Notes under the pieces: generated by a model | What the model saw: the letters and a program-made list of their open reading frames with translations, nothing else | What the model was told of the DNA's origin: nothing | Databases searched by the model: none | Assembly (NCBI GenBank): GCA_035545735.1 | Contig: DASZXS010000068.1 | Location: 1 to 64,000 of the forward strand | Length of the DNA: 64,000 nucleotides | Origin: JAJYKC01 sp035545735 | Lineage (GTDB): Bacteria > Acidobacteriota > Terriglobia > Bryobacterales > Bryobacteraceae | Direction: 5' to 3' | Part shown: one piece after another, positions 7,914 through 17,143 of the stretch | Numbering within the stretch: position 1 is the stretch's first letter | How the letters are laid out: each line of letters opens with the position of its first letter | Program-made: the position numbers and the translations under genes

Positions 7914-10271
7914 TCAAGGTGTCCCGGGCGCCTCCGGCCAGGCGTGCCGGGGATAGCGCCGCGACAGTTCTTTGCGGACTTGTGGATAGAGCCGCTTCCA
8001 GAATCCCGCCAGGTCGGTTGTAGTTTGGACCGGCCGGCGGTTAGGCGCCAGCAGATGAACTACCAGAGGCGCGGCGCCCCGCGCGACGCGAGGAGTCTCT
8101 GTCAGTCCGAAGAAATCCTGAAGCCGCGATTCAATCCAGGGCGGCCGCTCCAGCGAGTAGTGCACCGGAATATTCTTCCGCCTGGGTAGATCGATCCGCT
8201 CCGGCGCAAGCGCTTCCAGTAGTGCCGCATTTTCCGTCTTTGCGCGCAAAAGCGCGGGCAGCGCCGCGGCCGCGCCTTTTAGCTCCGCGAAGCTGCGGCA
8301 TCCGGCGCAGAGCGCGCGCAGACATTCCTCCGCGTCAGCCTCGGTCAACCGGCGGACAGCTCCGTGGGCGGCGGCAAACGCCGAGCGCGCAATCAACCTG
8401 TCCACCACCTCGCGTTCCACGAACCGCGCCACGCCCGCTTCGACGGCTTTTGCGGCAAGCAACTCGCTCGCGCGCCTGGCATCGGGCCTGGCGCCGCGCG
8501 TTTCGTCCACCACCAATTGCCGGTAGAGCAGGGCGCTCACCGCGTCCACGCGCTCGGCGGTCCGGTCCCATTCGAGGGTCACTCTTTCCTCCAGTTCATC
8601 TACCAGCCAGTCCGGCTCAATGGGAGAGACCAGGCGGACAACCGGTAGAGCTCGCTCGGGGCGGTCTTCGATATCGAGAGCGATCCAGAACTCGCCATTA
8701 CCTTCCGCGATCAATTCCGCGGATTGGCCTGTGGCCAGCAGGATTTGCTTCTCCCCGCGCTTGCGGGCCACCCGGTCGGGAAATCCGGCCAGCAGCGCGC
8801 GTTCCAGCGCGTTTGGAGCGGCGGTATTTTTTCGGGAGGGGCGAACCATGCGGCGCAGATGCTCGGCGGCCTGCGCGGCGGGCGGTTCGGGCGCGGCGTC
8901 GAGCTCATCCAGGAGATTCATGGATCGCGCTCGCACCCCGGAACTCAGCAGCGCTACGGCGCGGCAGCCTTCTTCCGCCGCCCCCAGTTCGAGTGCGCGA
9001 ACCAGGACGCGCGCCAGCCGTGGATGCAGAGGATAGCGGGACATGCGGCGGCCGGTGGGGGTGAGTTTCCCGCCGCTGTCCAAGGCATGCAGATCCCTCA
9101 GCAGCGCCGCGGCGGACTCCAGCCGGCCGGGATTCGGAGGAGTGAGCCACTCGATGTCGCTGGCGGAAATTCCGGTCGCGCAAAGATCGAGGACAAGCTG
9201 CGTCAGTTCGCGCCGCGCAACTTCGGGAGCGTCGTGGGCGGGCCGCCTGGCCAAATCCTCCTCGGTAAACAGGCGCACCACGTAGCCCGGTCCCGTTCTG
9301 CCCGCGCGCCCGGCGCGCTGCGCGGCCGAAGCCTTACTGATGCGGGAAATCCGCAGCGTCGGCAAACCGGTCCACGGCGAGTCTTCCGCGGAGCGGGCCA
9401 GACCGGAGTCGATCACCGCATCCACCCCCTCCACCGTGATGGAACTCTCCGCCAGATTCGTCGAGAGAATCACCTTGCGCCGGTCCGCCCGCTCGACGGC
9501 GCGGTCCTGCTCGGCGGCCGGCAGATCTCCGTGGAGCGGCAGAACTAACAAACGGAGGCTTCGCGCGATCCCTTCCAGCGCGCGGCCGGTCCGCCGGATT
9601 TCCGCCGCGCCCGGAAGGAAGACCAGAACATCGCCGCTCGATGGGCCCGCAAGAATGGTTTCGAGCGCGCCGGCCACCTGCTCTTCGAGCGGGGCGGGGG
9701 AGTAGGGAAGGTGTTTCACCGTCAGGCCGAAAAGCCGGCCTTCGGAGCGCAGCACCGGACAATCGCCGAGGAAACGGGCCACCGCCTCCGTGTCGAGCGT
9801 GGCCGACATCACCACCAGCTTCAAATCCGGCCGCGAAGACTGTTGAATGCGCCGCAAAAGCGCCAAGGCGAGATCGCCGTCGAGGTGGCGCTCGTGAAAT
9901 TCGTCGAGGCACACCAGGTCGATGCCGCTGAGATTCGGGTCAGCCAGCAGCTTGCGCGTCAACACGCCTTCGGTGAGGAAGCGCAAGCGGGTTGCCGGTC
10001 CGGCGGCCTCCTCGAAGCGGACCTGATAGCCCACCGTTTCTCCCACGCGTTCGCCCCGTTCCGCGGCCACGCGCCGGGCCGCCATACGCGCGGCAATCCG
10101 CCGCGGCTCCAGGACCACCACCTGCTTCGCGATGGAAAGCAGCGCCGGGGGAACGCGGGTCGTTTTGCCAGCGCCCGGAGGGGCTTCGATGACAAGATTC
10201 GGGGAGCGCTGCAGCGCCTTCAGGATCCCGGGAAGAATGGCATCCACGGGAAGCTCTTGGCCGGAGAGCAT
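7914..10271 (-). CDS. hrpB: ATP-dependent RNA helicase HrpB
   Basis: A 785-residue DEAH/RHA helicase. Motif I is 'APPGAGKTTRVP' (about residues 36-47), motif II is DEFH in 'LVCLDEFHERH', motif III 'MSATLDT', and motif VI 'QRAGRAGRTGPG'. The HA2-type domain and the HrpB-specific C-terminal domain follow, with 'IPVHYSLERPPWIESRLQDF' and 'DLAGFWKRLYPQVRKELSRRYP'. HrpB proteins are widespread but their RNA substrate is not established. The gene follows the CxxCxxCC gene with only two bases between stop and start. Confidence 0.94.
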   Translation of the reverse strand: MLSGQELPVDAILPGILKALQRSPNLVIEAPPGAGKTTRVPPALLSIAKQVVVLEPRRIAARMAARRVAAERGERVGETVGYQVRFEEAAGPATRLRFLTEGVLTRKLLADPNLSGIDLVCLDEFHERHLDGDLALALLRRIQQSSRPDLKLVVMSATLDTEAVARFLGDCPVLRSEGRLFGLTVKHLPYSPAPLEEQVAGALETILAGPSSGDVLVFLPGAAEIRRTGRALEGIARSLRLLVLPLHGDLPAAEQDRAVERADRRKVILSTNLAESSITVEGVDAVIDSGLARSAEDSPWTGLPTLRISRISKASAAQRAGRAGRTGPGYVVRLFTEEDLARRPAHDAPEVARRELTQLVLDLCATGISASDIEWLTPPNPGRLESAAALLRDLHALDSGGKLTPTGRRMSRYPLHPRLARVLVRALELGAAEEGCRAVALLSSGVRARSMNLLDELDAAPEPPAAQAAEHLRRMVRPSRKNTAAPNALERALLAGFPDRVARKRGEKQILLATGQSAELIAEGNGEFWIALDIEDRPERALPVVRLVSPIEPDWLVDELEERVTLEWDRTAERVDAVSALLYRQLVVDETRGARPDARRASELLAAKAVEAGVARFVEREVVDRLIARSAFAAAHGAVRRLTEADAEECLRALCAGCRSFAELKGAAAALPALLRAKTENAALLEALAPERIDLPRRKNIPVHYSLERPPWIESRLQDFFGLTETPRVARGAAPLVVHLLAPNRRPVQTTTDLAGFWKRLYPQVRKELSRRYPRHAWPEAPGTP

Positions 10272-10273
10272 CT

Positions 10274-10783
10274 TCAGTTGCCGGCGTGAAAGCCCACTTC
10301 CCGCTTAAATTCCTCCAGCGAGTTATAAACGATGGGGCAATAGCAGGCGCGGTCCGGCATCTTCCACATCCGGCTCAGAAACGAACCTGCGCCGTGAATC
10401 AGGTGCGGAAATCCGGAGCACGATGCCGGACGCGCCTCGTACACCGAGCACAGATTCCCTTCGAGAAATACGCAGCCGCCTTCCTTGTGCTTCAGAATAT
10501 AGCCTTCTTCTTCGGATTCTTCGGTGTAGTCAAGCAGCGCCTGCCGCGGCTTCATGCCGAGAAATTTGGCCAGCTTTTCTACATCGCGTTCCGTCACCAC
10601 CGCCGTCGCCACCCGGCAGCAGTTGGCGCACTGCTTGCAATCGATCGCGTCCTCGATGTCCTGTGCGATTTTCTTCAAGCGCCGCTCGGCAAAGTTGTGG
10701 CGCTTCAGATGGACCCGGAAGCGTTGATTTTCGGCGATTTTCTTCTCGCCCATACGCCGGATCTGGACGAGGTCGGTCAGCAT
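10274..10783 (-). CDS. YkgJ-family cysteine cluster protein
   Basis: A 169-residue protein with the CxxCxxCC signature of the YkgJ/Fli-B family: Cys49, Cys52, Cys55 and Cys56 in 'CKQCANCCR'. Further cysteines follow in 'CVFLEGNLCSVY', 'PASCSGFPH' and 'ACYC', a layout expected to bind zinc or an Fe-S cluster. The function of the family is not settled. The start is placed at the Met giving 'MLTDLVQIRR'; the longer reading would cross into the divergent alaC gene. It is the first gene of a probable ykgJ-hrpB-DUF1345 transcript. Confidence 0.8.
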   Translation of the reverse strand: MLTDLVQIRRMGEKKIAENQRFRVHLKRHNFAERRLKKIAQDIEDAIDCKQCANCCRVATAVVTERDVEKLAKFLGMKPRQALLDYTEESEEEGYILKHKEGGCVFLEGNLCSVYEARPASCSGFPHLIHGAGSFLSRMWKMPDRACYCPIVYNSLEEFKREVGFHAGN

Positions 10784-10810
10784 GATTTCAGAGTACAACG
10801 CTCCTCTTCG

Positions 10811-10816
10811 TAGAAT
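10811..10816 (+). promoter_or_regulatory. -10 hexamer close to the alaC start
   Basis: TAGAAT lies six bases before the alaC ATG, with no Shine-Dalgarno sequence between. No good -35 is visible 16-18 bases upstream. If used, the mRNA would begin at or next to the start codon. Confidence 0.35.
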
Positions 10817-10822
10817 AGATCT

Positions 10823-12010
10823 ATGTCCCAAATACCAGACCGGTTCTACCGGATCGAGAAGCTGCCGCCGTATGTGTTTGCCGTCATCAACGAGATGAAG
10901 GCAAAGGCACGGGCGGCACAGCTCGATGTGGTCGATCTGGGGATGGGGAATCCCGACGGAGCTACGCCTAAGGCGGTGGTCAGCAAGCTCGTGGAAGCCG
11001 CGCGTAATCCGCGAAATCACAGGTATTCGCTTTCGAAGGGCATTCCGCAGTTACGCCTGGAGATTGTAAAGCGTTACCAGGCCAAGTATGGAGTGGATCT
11101 GGACCCGGCGACGGAGGCCATTGTCACCATCGGCGCAAAGGACGCCATCGCTCACCTGCTGTTTGCGGTGATTGGCCCGGATGACGTAGTGGTTTCTCCC
11201 AATCCGGCCTATCCGATTCATCAGTACGGCGTAATCATGGCCGAGGGCCACGCCTGTACGCTGGCCATGCCGAACCCGGCGGAGTTTCTGAACAACCTGG
11301 AGCACGTCTACCGGACTTCGGCCAAAAAGCCCAAGATGGTCCTGGTCTCGTTTCCTCACAATCCCACCACGCAGACCGTGGAGATCGATTTCTTCCGCGA
11401 TCTCGTGGCCATGGCGGCAAAACACGGAACCATGATCGTGCACGATTTCGCGTATGCCGACATCGGCTTCGACGGCTACCGGCCGCCCAGCATTTTGCAG
11501 GTGGACGGCGCCAAAGAGATTGCCGTGGAGCTTTATTCGCTATCGAAGAGTTTCAATATGGCCGGCTGGCGGGTGGGCTTTTGCCTGGGGAATCCGAAGC
11601 TGATCGCCGCACTCGCGCGGATCAAGAGCTATCTGGACTACGGAGTGTTCCAGCCCATTCAGATCGCATCCATCATCGCCTTACGCGAATGCGAGGAGGA
11701 CACTCGCAAGATTTGCGCGCTTTACCAGAGGCGGCGGGATGTCCTGATCACAGGCCTTCAGCGCGCCGGCTGGCCGGTGGAGTCTCCGCGGGGAACCATG
11801 TTTGTCTGGGCTCCTCTCCCCGAGCGGCACCGGGCAAAGGGCTCACTCGAATTCGCCAAACTGCTGATGGAGAAGGCGCTGGTTGCCGTGTCGCCGGGGA
11901 TTGGATTTGGACCGATGGGGGAAGGCCATGTCCGTTTTGCGCTCATTGAAAACGACCATCGCATTCGCCAGGCAACCAAGTCCATCCAGCACTTCCTACA
12001 GGCTGACTGA
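10823..12010 (+). CDS. alaC: Alanine/glutamate-pyruvate aminotransferase, AlaC type
   Basis: A 395-residue class I fold-type I PLP aminotransferase. The N-terminal 'RIEKLPPYVFAVINEMK' and 'VDLGMGNPDGATP' are typical of AlaC (YfdZ), which makes alanine from pyruvate and glutamate. The PLP lysine lies in 'SLSKSFNMAGWRVGF', and the carboxylate-binding arginine in 'GHVRFALIE'. LL-diaminopimelate aminotransferases are close relatives and cannot be fully excluded; the 'GNPDGATP' segment favours AlaC. It is divergent from the YkgJ gene with a 39-base gap. Confidence 0.85.
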   Translation: MSQIPDRFYRIEKLPPYVFAVINEMKAKARAAQLDVVDLGMGNPDGATPKAVVSKLVEAARNPRNHRYSLSKGIPQLRLEIVKRYQAKYGVDLDPATEAIVTIGAKDAIAHLLFAVIGPDDVVVSPNPAYPIHQYGVIMAEGHACTLAMPNPAEFLNNLEHVYRTSAKKPKMVLVSFPHNPTTQTVEIDFFRDLVAMAAKHGTMIVHDFAYADIGFDGYRPPSILQVDGAKEIAVELYSLSKSFNMAGWRVGFCLGNPKLIAALARIKSYLDYGVFQPIQIASIIALRECEEDTRKICALYQRRRDVLITGLQRAGWPVESPRGTMFVWAPLPERHRAKGSLEFAKLLMEKALVAVSPGIGFGPMGEGHVRFALIENDHRIRQATKSIQHFLQAD

Positions 12011-12078
12011 CGGGGCTTCCGGCGGCGCGCGCGCATTCGTGCTTGTGGGCGCGCTTCCGGCAGTATACGCTTGGGTTT

Positions 12079-13065
12079 ATGGCAGCGGCGGGAGAGAGTT
12101 GCGCGGGCGTGGCGGCCGTGGAGCCGCGGATCGTCGATCTGCGCCAGCTCCCGCCCTTTTCGCTCCTGCCCATTCTGGCGGAAGAGACCGAGATCTGGCG
12201 CCAGACCCTCGATTGGGATTTCAAGGCTTCGGCGGCGCTGGTCAGTCAATTCCAGGAGTCTCATTCGCTGAACGGGTCGGCGTTGCTGGCCGGCGGGCAG
12301 GCGGTCGGTTATTCCTACTATGTCTGCGAAGGCCACAAGGGCCTGATCGGCGATTTTTTTGTAATGCGCGCCCATGCAACCCCCGAGAATGAAATGCGGC
12401 TTCTCGGCGGCGTGGTGGAACAGATCGCCAGCACCCCGTCCGTGCACCGTCTGGAATCTCAGTTGATGATGCTCCGGAAGCCCAAACTGAGCGCCCTGCC
12501 GCTGCGGCGCTGGGTTCGTGTATTTCCGCGCCTGTTTCTAGAACTGGACCTTCGGGCCATGAAGCCCCTCCCTGTTGGACAGGCGGCCCGGCAGGTCACC
12601 ATCGACAATTGGACGGAGCGCCGGCAGGACGACGCGGCGGCTCTGGTTGCCATTGCTTACCGGGATCACATTGACAGCGAGATCAACGATCAATACCGTT
12701 CGCCCGGCGGCGCGCGGCATTTTCTCTCGAACGTCATTCAATATCCGGGCTGCGGCGTCTTCTTTCAGCCCGGTTCGTTTCTGGCGTTTTCGAGCGACAA
12801 TGGGCGCCTGTGCGGCATGTGCCTAAGCAGCCTGGTGGCTAATGACGTAGGGCACGTCACACAAATTTGCGTCTCGCCGCAAATGCGCGGCAAGGGGGTC
12901 GGCTATGAACTGCTGCGGCGCGCCATCGAAGCGATGGCACGCGCGGGCTGCCGCATGGCGAGCTTGACGGTGACCGCCTCCAACACCGGGGCCATCCAGT
13001 TGTACGAGCAAGTGGGGTTCACGGTGCGGACCAGCTTTGCGGCCCACGTCTGGGATAACTTCTAG
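12079..13065 (+). CDS. GNAT-family N-acetyltransferase, probably tandem domain
   Basis: A protein of 328 residues whose last 90 residues form a clear GNAT acetyl-CoA site: 'ICVSPQMRGKGVGYELLRRA' followed by 'ASNTGAIQLYEQVGF'. The N-terminal half has the size of a second, degenerate GNAT domain, as in mycothiol-synthase-like proteins. The acceptor is unknown. The ATG at 12079 is preferred to a TTG at 12043 because the upstream residues look non-coding; a TATACG hexamer sits nine bases before it. The gene begins 68 bases after alaC. Confidence 0.75.
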   Translation: MAAAGESCAGVAAVEPRIVDLRQLPPFSLLPILAEETEIWRQTLDWDFKASAALVSQFQESHSLNGSALLAGGQAVGYSYYVCEGHKGLIGDFFVMRAHATPENEMRLLGGVVEQIASTPSVHRLESQLMMLRKPKLSALPLRRWVRVFPRLFLELDLRAMKPLPVGQAARQVTIDNWTERRQDDAAALVAIAYRDHIDSEINDQYRSPGGARHFLSNVIQYPGCGVFFQPGSFLAFSSDNGRLCGMCLSSLVANDVGHVTQICVSPQMRGKGVGYELLRRAIEAMARAGCRMASLTVTASNTGAIQLYEQVGFTVRTSFAAHVWDNF

Positions 13066-13144
13066 CCACGCGGCTTGCCGGCTCTCCCCTGCCGCGCCTG
13101 TGACGGGGCCGGCCCGCCAGCTTTTGATCTGGCTTGGACCACCG

Positions 13145-14287
13145 TTAGCCCAGCAGTTTTTCGAGAATCTCCGGGATTTCAAATACGGCGCGATTATGGA
13201 TGGCCGCCGCGTTGGCTCGAAACCGGGAGAACGCTTCCGGAGCGAGAAAAGCTTCGAGCGTGCCGCCGATTTGAGAGAAAGAGGGGACCACGAGCCCCAC
13301 CTGTTTTTCTCTCACCCAATCGGCGTTATAGCGCTCCTGAACCAGGGTCCAGGAGTTCCGCTCGACGATCACCGGTAGTTTCATGGCCAGCGCCTCGCTG
13401 ATGCTGCCCGGACCCGGCTTGCCGATGAAGAAATCCGACATCGCCATATAGCGCGGGATCTCTTTGGTGAACCCCTCCACGAACTTCGGATAAGGCGTTT
13501 CCATCGAATCGAGCCGCGCCTTCAGACGGCCGTTGCGTCCGCAGATAAAGATCAATTGCAGCCGCGCTCCCATTTTGCGGACCTGCCGCGCGATGTCCAG
13601 CATCTTCTTCGATCCTTCTCCGCCGAAGAGGACCAATCCCGTCGGTAAATCGGGCTTTAGACCCAGCCGCTCGCGCGCGGCGCGCGTATCTTCCGCTGGA
13701 GTCTCATAGAAGGAAGGCCGAAGAATCATGCCCGAAGTCCGGAAGATCCGCTCTTCGGCGTGTCCGAGCGCTCGCGCCTGTTGCACCGCGCGCTCTGTTC
13801 CGCAAATCAGGTACTGCTCCTGCCGTTCGATCCAGAAATGCGGCGGATAATCGGCGAAGTCGGTGAGAATGGTTACAAACGGCGCTGTTGCCGAGCAAGC
13901 TCGCAGACCGTTCAGCAGGGCCCGATTGAAATTGGGCACCAGGGAAACGACCAGGTCGGGTGTGTCGCGCTTCCAGAATTCGCCCAGGATTTTTACCTGC
14001 CCGGAGTAGTAGAAACGCAGGACTCCATGCATGATACGTAGCATCGGGCGCGAGCCCCAGGTCCAGCCGCGCTGCAGGAGCGTATTGTAAACATCTTCGA
14101 GGCGGAGCCCGGTGATTTTTCGGAAAACATCCAACGGATCAAGGAGTTCCTGCAGATTTACCAGGCGCACCTCCCAGGGCCGGCGCTGCTCCTCGATCAC
14201 TGCCTTCAGGGCGTTGGCGGCGCTGCGGTGGCCGCCTCCGGCATTGAAGAATATAAAATCGATTCTGCGTGAGGTGGCCTGCGGCAA
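13145..14287 (-). CDS. Glycosyltransferase of the MGDG synthase/MurG (GT28) type
   Basis: A 380-residue GT-B enzyme. The N-terminal 'NAGGGHRSAANAL' loop is the MGDG-synthase signature for acceptor lipid and UDP-sugar binding. The C-terminal half has 'LVLFGGEGSKKM' and 'DFFIGKPGPGSISEALAM', the nucleotide-sugar site of GT28. Members glycosylate diacylglycerol or related lipids at the inner membrane face; the substrate here is not visible. The start is TTG with a GGTAAG sequence about eight bases upstream, and no ATG lies near. It is convergent with the GNAT gene. Confidence 0.8.
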   Translation of the reverse strand: MPQATSRRIDFIFFNAGGGHRSAANALKAVIEEQRRPWEVRLVNLQELLDPLDVFRKITGLRLEDVYNTLLQRGWTWGSRPMLRIMHGVLRFYYSGQVKILGEFWKRDTPDLVVSLVPNFNRALLNGLRACSATAPFVTILTDFADYPPHFWIERQEQYLICGTERAVQQARALGHAEERIFRTSGMILRPSFYETPAEDTRAARERLGLKPDLPTGLVLFGGEGSKKMLDIARQVRKMGARLQLIFICGRNGRLKARLDSMETPYPKFVEGFTKEIPRYMAMSDFFIGKPGPGSISEALAMKLPVIVERNSWTLVQERYNADWVREKQVGLVVPSFSQIGGTLEAFLAPEAFSRFRANAAAIHNRAVFEIPEILEKLLG

Positions 14288-14366
14288 CGGACTATCTTAC
14301 CGTCTTTGGCGACCGTGGTAATAAGCTGGGAGAAGTTGATATTCCACACAAAAGAGAAACGGAGAC

Positions 14367-15338
14367 ATGCGGAAATCCACACTGCTGATTCTGGGACTGC
14401 TGGCGGCGCTGCTCACCGGCGTGGGTTGCAACAAGGGGGGTGACGCAATCATCGCCGCGGACCTGAAAGCCAAAATCGCGGCGGACGCGGAGTTGAGCGC
14501 CGCCGGTGTTGCGGTTCAGGTGAGCAATGGCCAGGTTACGCTTACCGGGAACGTGCCGAACTCCGACGTTGAGTTAAAGGCAGTCAAGCTTGCCAACGCA
14601 CAACCGGGCGTCAAGAAAGTCAATGACCAGTTAAAACTCCAGGCGGCGCCCATGGACGCGAGCGCGGCAAGCCCAAGCGCCACTGTGAGCCAGCCCGTGG
14701 CCAGCGCGCCGGCGAGTTCCGCCGCTCCGCAACCCGCGCCGGCGAGTCCGCCTCCGGCGCAGGTGGCCCAGCAGGCGCCTCCGCCCCAGGCTGAGCCTCA
14801 ACCCGCGCCCGCGCCGCCTCCGCAACCCGCCGCATTGACCATCCCGGCCGGCCGCGCCATCTCCATCCGAATGATCGATTCGATCGATTCGTCCCGTAAC
14901 CAGGCCGGGCAAGAGTTCCGCGCCTCCCTCGCCGCGCCGGTCCGCGTTCACGGAACCGTGGTCGCCCCGCGCGGCGCGGACGTCACGGTGCGTCTGGTGA
15001 ATGCCAAGAGTGCCGGTACAATCAGAGGCCGCAGCGAACTCGAACTGGAACTGGTCAACCTGAGAGTTCGTGGAAGAAGGTATCCGTTGACAAGCAATCG
15101 CTACACACAGGTCGGCAAGTCGCGCGGCGCGCAGACCGCCAAGCGGACCGGTATCGGCGCTGCCGCGGGAGCCGTTATCGGAGCGATTGCGGGCGGCGGG
15201 AAAGGCGCCGCCATTGGCGCCGCGGTCGGAGGTGGAGGAACTGCAACGTATCAGGTGCTTACGCGCGGGCAGCAGATACGCATCCCTTCCGAAACAGAGT
15301 TGAGCTTTGTGCTGCAGGCTCCGGCTACGATCGATTGA
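14367..15338 (+). CDS. BON-domain envelope protein with proline-rich linker and glycine zipper
   Basis: A 323-residue exported protein. The N-terminal signal ends in 'LLTGVGC', giving a possible lipoprotein cysteine at residue 21, although Gly replaces the usual Leu at the -3 position of the lipobox. A BON domain (about 25-92, 'VSNGQVTLTGNVP') is followed by a Pro/Ala/Gln linker (about 95-155). A beta-rich region and a glycine-zipper segment (about 255-290, 'GIGAAAGAVIGAIAGGG') come after. BON domains bind phospholipid, and glycine zippers insert in membranes, so an outer-membrane-associated role is inferred. A GGAG sequence lies before the ATG. It is followed by the lactonase gene after ten bases. 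Confidence 0.8.
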   Translation: MRKSTLLILGLLAALLTGVGCNKGGDAIIAADLKAKIAADAELSAAGVAVQVSNGQVTLTGNVPNSDVELKAVKLANAQPGVKKVNDQLKLQAAPMDASAASPSATVSQPVASAPASSAAPQPAPASPPPAQVAQQAPPPQAEPQPAPAPPPQPAALTIPAGRAISIRMIDSIDSSRNQAGQEFRASLAAPVRVHGTVVAPRGADVTVRLVNAKSAGTIRGRSELELELVNLRVRGRRYPLTSNRYTQVGKSRGAQTAKRTGIGAAAGAVIGAIAGGGKGAAIGAAVGGGGTATYQVLTRGQQIRIPSETELSFVLQAPATID

Positions 15339-15348
15339 GGTCTCACAA

Positions 15349-16482
15349 ATGAACAAAGGAAATTGGATCTGTATGGCTGTCATCGGACTTGGCGCCTGGC
15401 TGCCGGCTTTTGGCGCGGGGAATTACACCGTTTATACCGGGACCTATACCAAGGCCGGGAACCCGGGCATTCAAGGGTTCCGGTGGAACTCCGCCGACGG
15501 CTCTCTGAAGCCGCTCGGACTCATGGCGGAAACGCCGAACCCTTCCTGGCTCGTGATTGACCCGACCGGCAAATATTTGTATTCCGCCGGGGAAGACTCC
15601 AAGGGGACGGTGAGCGCTTTTTCCATCGATCCATCCACCGGAAAGCTCACGCTGCTCAATACCGAACCCGCGCAAGGCTCGGGGCCCTGTCATCTGTCCC
15701 TCGATCGCAGCGGACGGTTCCTCTTTGTGGCTAATTATTCGAGCGGCAGTATCACCGTGTTTCCTCTCGGCGCCGACGGACGGCTCGGTGAAGCCTCCGA
15801 TCATGTGCAGCACGAAGGGCGCGATACCAGCCCCGGAGCCAATGCAAGCCGCCAGGAAGGGCCGCACGCCCACTTCATTTTTTCGTCGCCCGACAACCGG
15901 TTTGTGCTGGTCGCGGACCTCGGGCTGAACGAAGTGCTGGTGTACCGCTTCGATCCCAACGAGGGGTCGCTCAAGCCCAACGATCCCCCTTTTTGGAAGG
16001 CTCGCGCCGGCTCGGGTCCGCGGCATCTGGCCTTCTCCCCGGATGGAAAATACCTTTTTGTGGTGAATGAGTTGAGCGCGACGGTCACGATGCTCGCCTT
16101 CGATGCCCATCGCGGAAGTCTCAAGGAAATTCAGGATCTCTCGATGGTCCCGCCCGATTTCAAGGGCGAAAACACAGGAGCCGAGATACAAATCGACGCC
16201 TCCGGCAAGCACGTATATGCTTCCAACCGCGGACACGACAGCATTGCGGTCTTCGCGGTTCAAAAAGGCTCCATGAAACTGGTGCAGATCGCGTCCACGC
16301 TGGGCAAGGAGCCGAGGCATTTCACTCTGGACCCTTCGGGCGATTACCTGCTCGCGGAGAACCAGAATTCCGACGATATCGCGGTGTTCCACGTCGATAA
16401 GAAAACCGGGAGACTGCGTCCCAGCGGGCTCACCGTACCGGTTACGGCGCCGGTGTGCCTCGTCTTCAACCCGGCCCGTTAG
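15349..16482 (+). CDS. Exported 7-bladed beta-propeller lactonase (YbhE/Pgl-like)
   Basis: A 377-residue lactonase-family protein with a signal peptide (residues 1-23, cleaved near 'AFGA|GN'). The repeats carry the family signatures 'YTGTYTKAGNPGIQGF', 'GPCHLSLDRSGRFLFVANY', 'GPRHLAFSPDGKYLFVVNE' and 'EPRHFTLDPSGDYLLAENQ'. Cytoplasmic relatives hydrolyse 6-phosphogluconolactone; the signal peptide here makes that substrate unlikely, and the real lactone or ligand is unknown. The start was set at the Met that begins the signal peptide. Confidence 0.85.
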   Translation: MNKGNWICMAVIGLGAWLPAFGAGNYTVYTGTYTKAGNPGIQGFRWNSADGSLKPLGLMAETPNPSWLVIDPTGKYLYSAGEDSKGTVSAFSIDPSTGKLTLLNTEPAQGSGPCHLSLDRSGRFLFVANYSSGSITVFPLGADGRLGEASDHVQHEGRDTSPGANASRQEGPHAHFIFSSPDNRFVLVADLGLNEVLVYRFDPNEGSLKPNDPPFWKARAGSGPRHLAFSPDGKYLFVVNELSATVTMLAFDAHRGSLKEIQDLSMVPPDFKGENTGAEIQIDASGKHVYASNRGHDSIAVFAVQKGSMKLVQIASTLGKEPRHFTLDPSGDYLLAENQNSDDIAVFHVDKKTGRLRPSGLTVPVTAPVCLVFNPAR

Positions 16483-16564
16483 CGCTGGTGGAAGCCTAAG
16501 TTTCACCGCGCCGTCAGGGGATTGTAATCAAGCGGGCGTACACTACTAGTAGAGGCGCTTCGCC

Positions 16565-17083
16565 ATGTTACGGTTTATAGCTGCGAGCGACTACAGTGTA
16601 ATGCGGCGGGCCAATAACTGGGCCGCTCCGCGCTGGGTTCAGGTTTGGATGATAGCCGCCACGCGTGCCGGCGACGGGTGGCTTTGGTATTTCGCCGGGC
16701 TCTTGGTTCTGTTGTTTGGAGCGCGGGAGCGGTTTGCCGCGTTGGGGGCCGGCGGCCTGGCGGCGTTCCTGAGCGCCGTTTCTTTCCAGGTGCTGAAACG
16801 GCTCACCGGGCGCAGGCGCCCCTGCTCGTTGGCGTCCCATTGTTGGGCTACCCTGTTGCCTCCCGACCGGTTTTCCTTTCCCTCGGGCCACACCATGACG
16901 GCCTTCGCCATCACAGTGGCGTTCACCCAGTTTTACCCCTCCCTGGCTTTCGGGCTGATGTTTTGCGCCTTGAGCATCGCGGTCTCGCGTGTTGTGCTTG
17001 GGATGCATTTTCTGAGTGATGTGGTCGCTGGCGCGATCCTGGGCGCCGGTTTCGGCTACCTCGCCACCTTGGCCTTTCTCTAG
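16565..17083 (+). CDS. PAP2-family membrane phosphatase
   Basis: A 172-residue protein with about five membrane helices and the complete acid phosphatase triad: 'KRLTGRRRP' (KX6RP motif), 'FPSGHT' and 'SRVVLGMHFLSD' (SRX5HX3D). Members remove phosphate from lipid pyrophosphates or phosphatidic-acid-type lipids, for example undecaprenyl pyrophosphate recycling. The small size resembles PgpB/UppP-like enzymes. The substrate is not shown by the neighbours. Confidence 0.88.
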   Translation: MLRFIAASDYSVMRRANNWAAPRWVQVWMIAATRAGDGWLWYFAGLLVLLFGARERFAALGAGGLAAFLSAVSFQVLKRLTGRRRPCSLASHCWATLLPPDRFSFPSGHTMTAFAITVAFTQFYPSLAFGLMFCALSIAVSRVVLGMHFLSDVVAGAILGAGFGYLATLAFL

Positions 17084-17143
17084 AGCGCCCGCCCTCCGCG
17101 GCGTTATCCTCAAAACGATGGCGGAGAACCGGGGTGCGGCTCG

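Noticed and set aside
15343..16506. Minus-strand open frame of 387 codons antisense to the lactonase gene
   Set aside because: Opposite strand of a clear beta-propeller with a signal peptide; no recognisable features.
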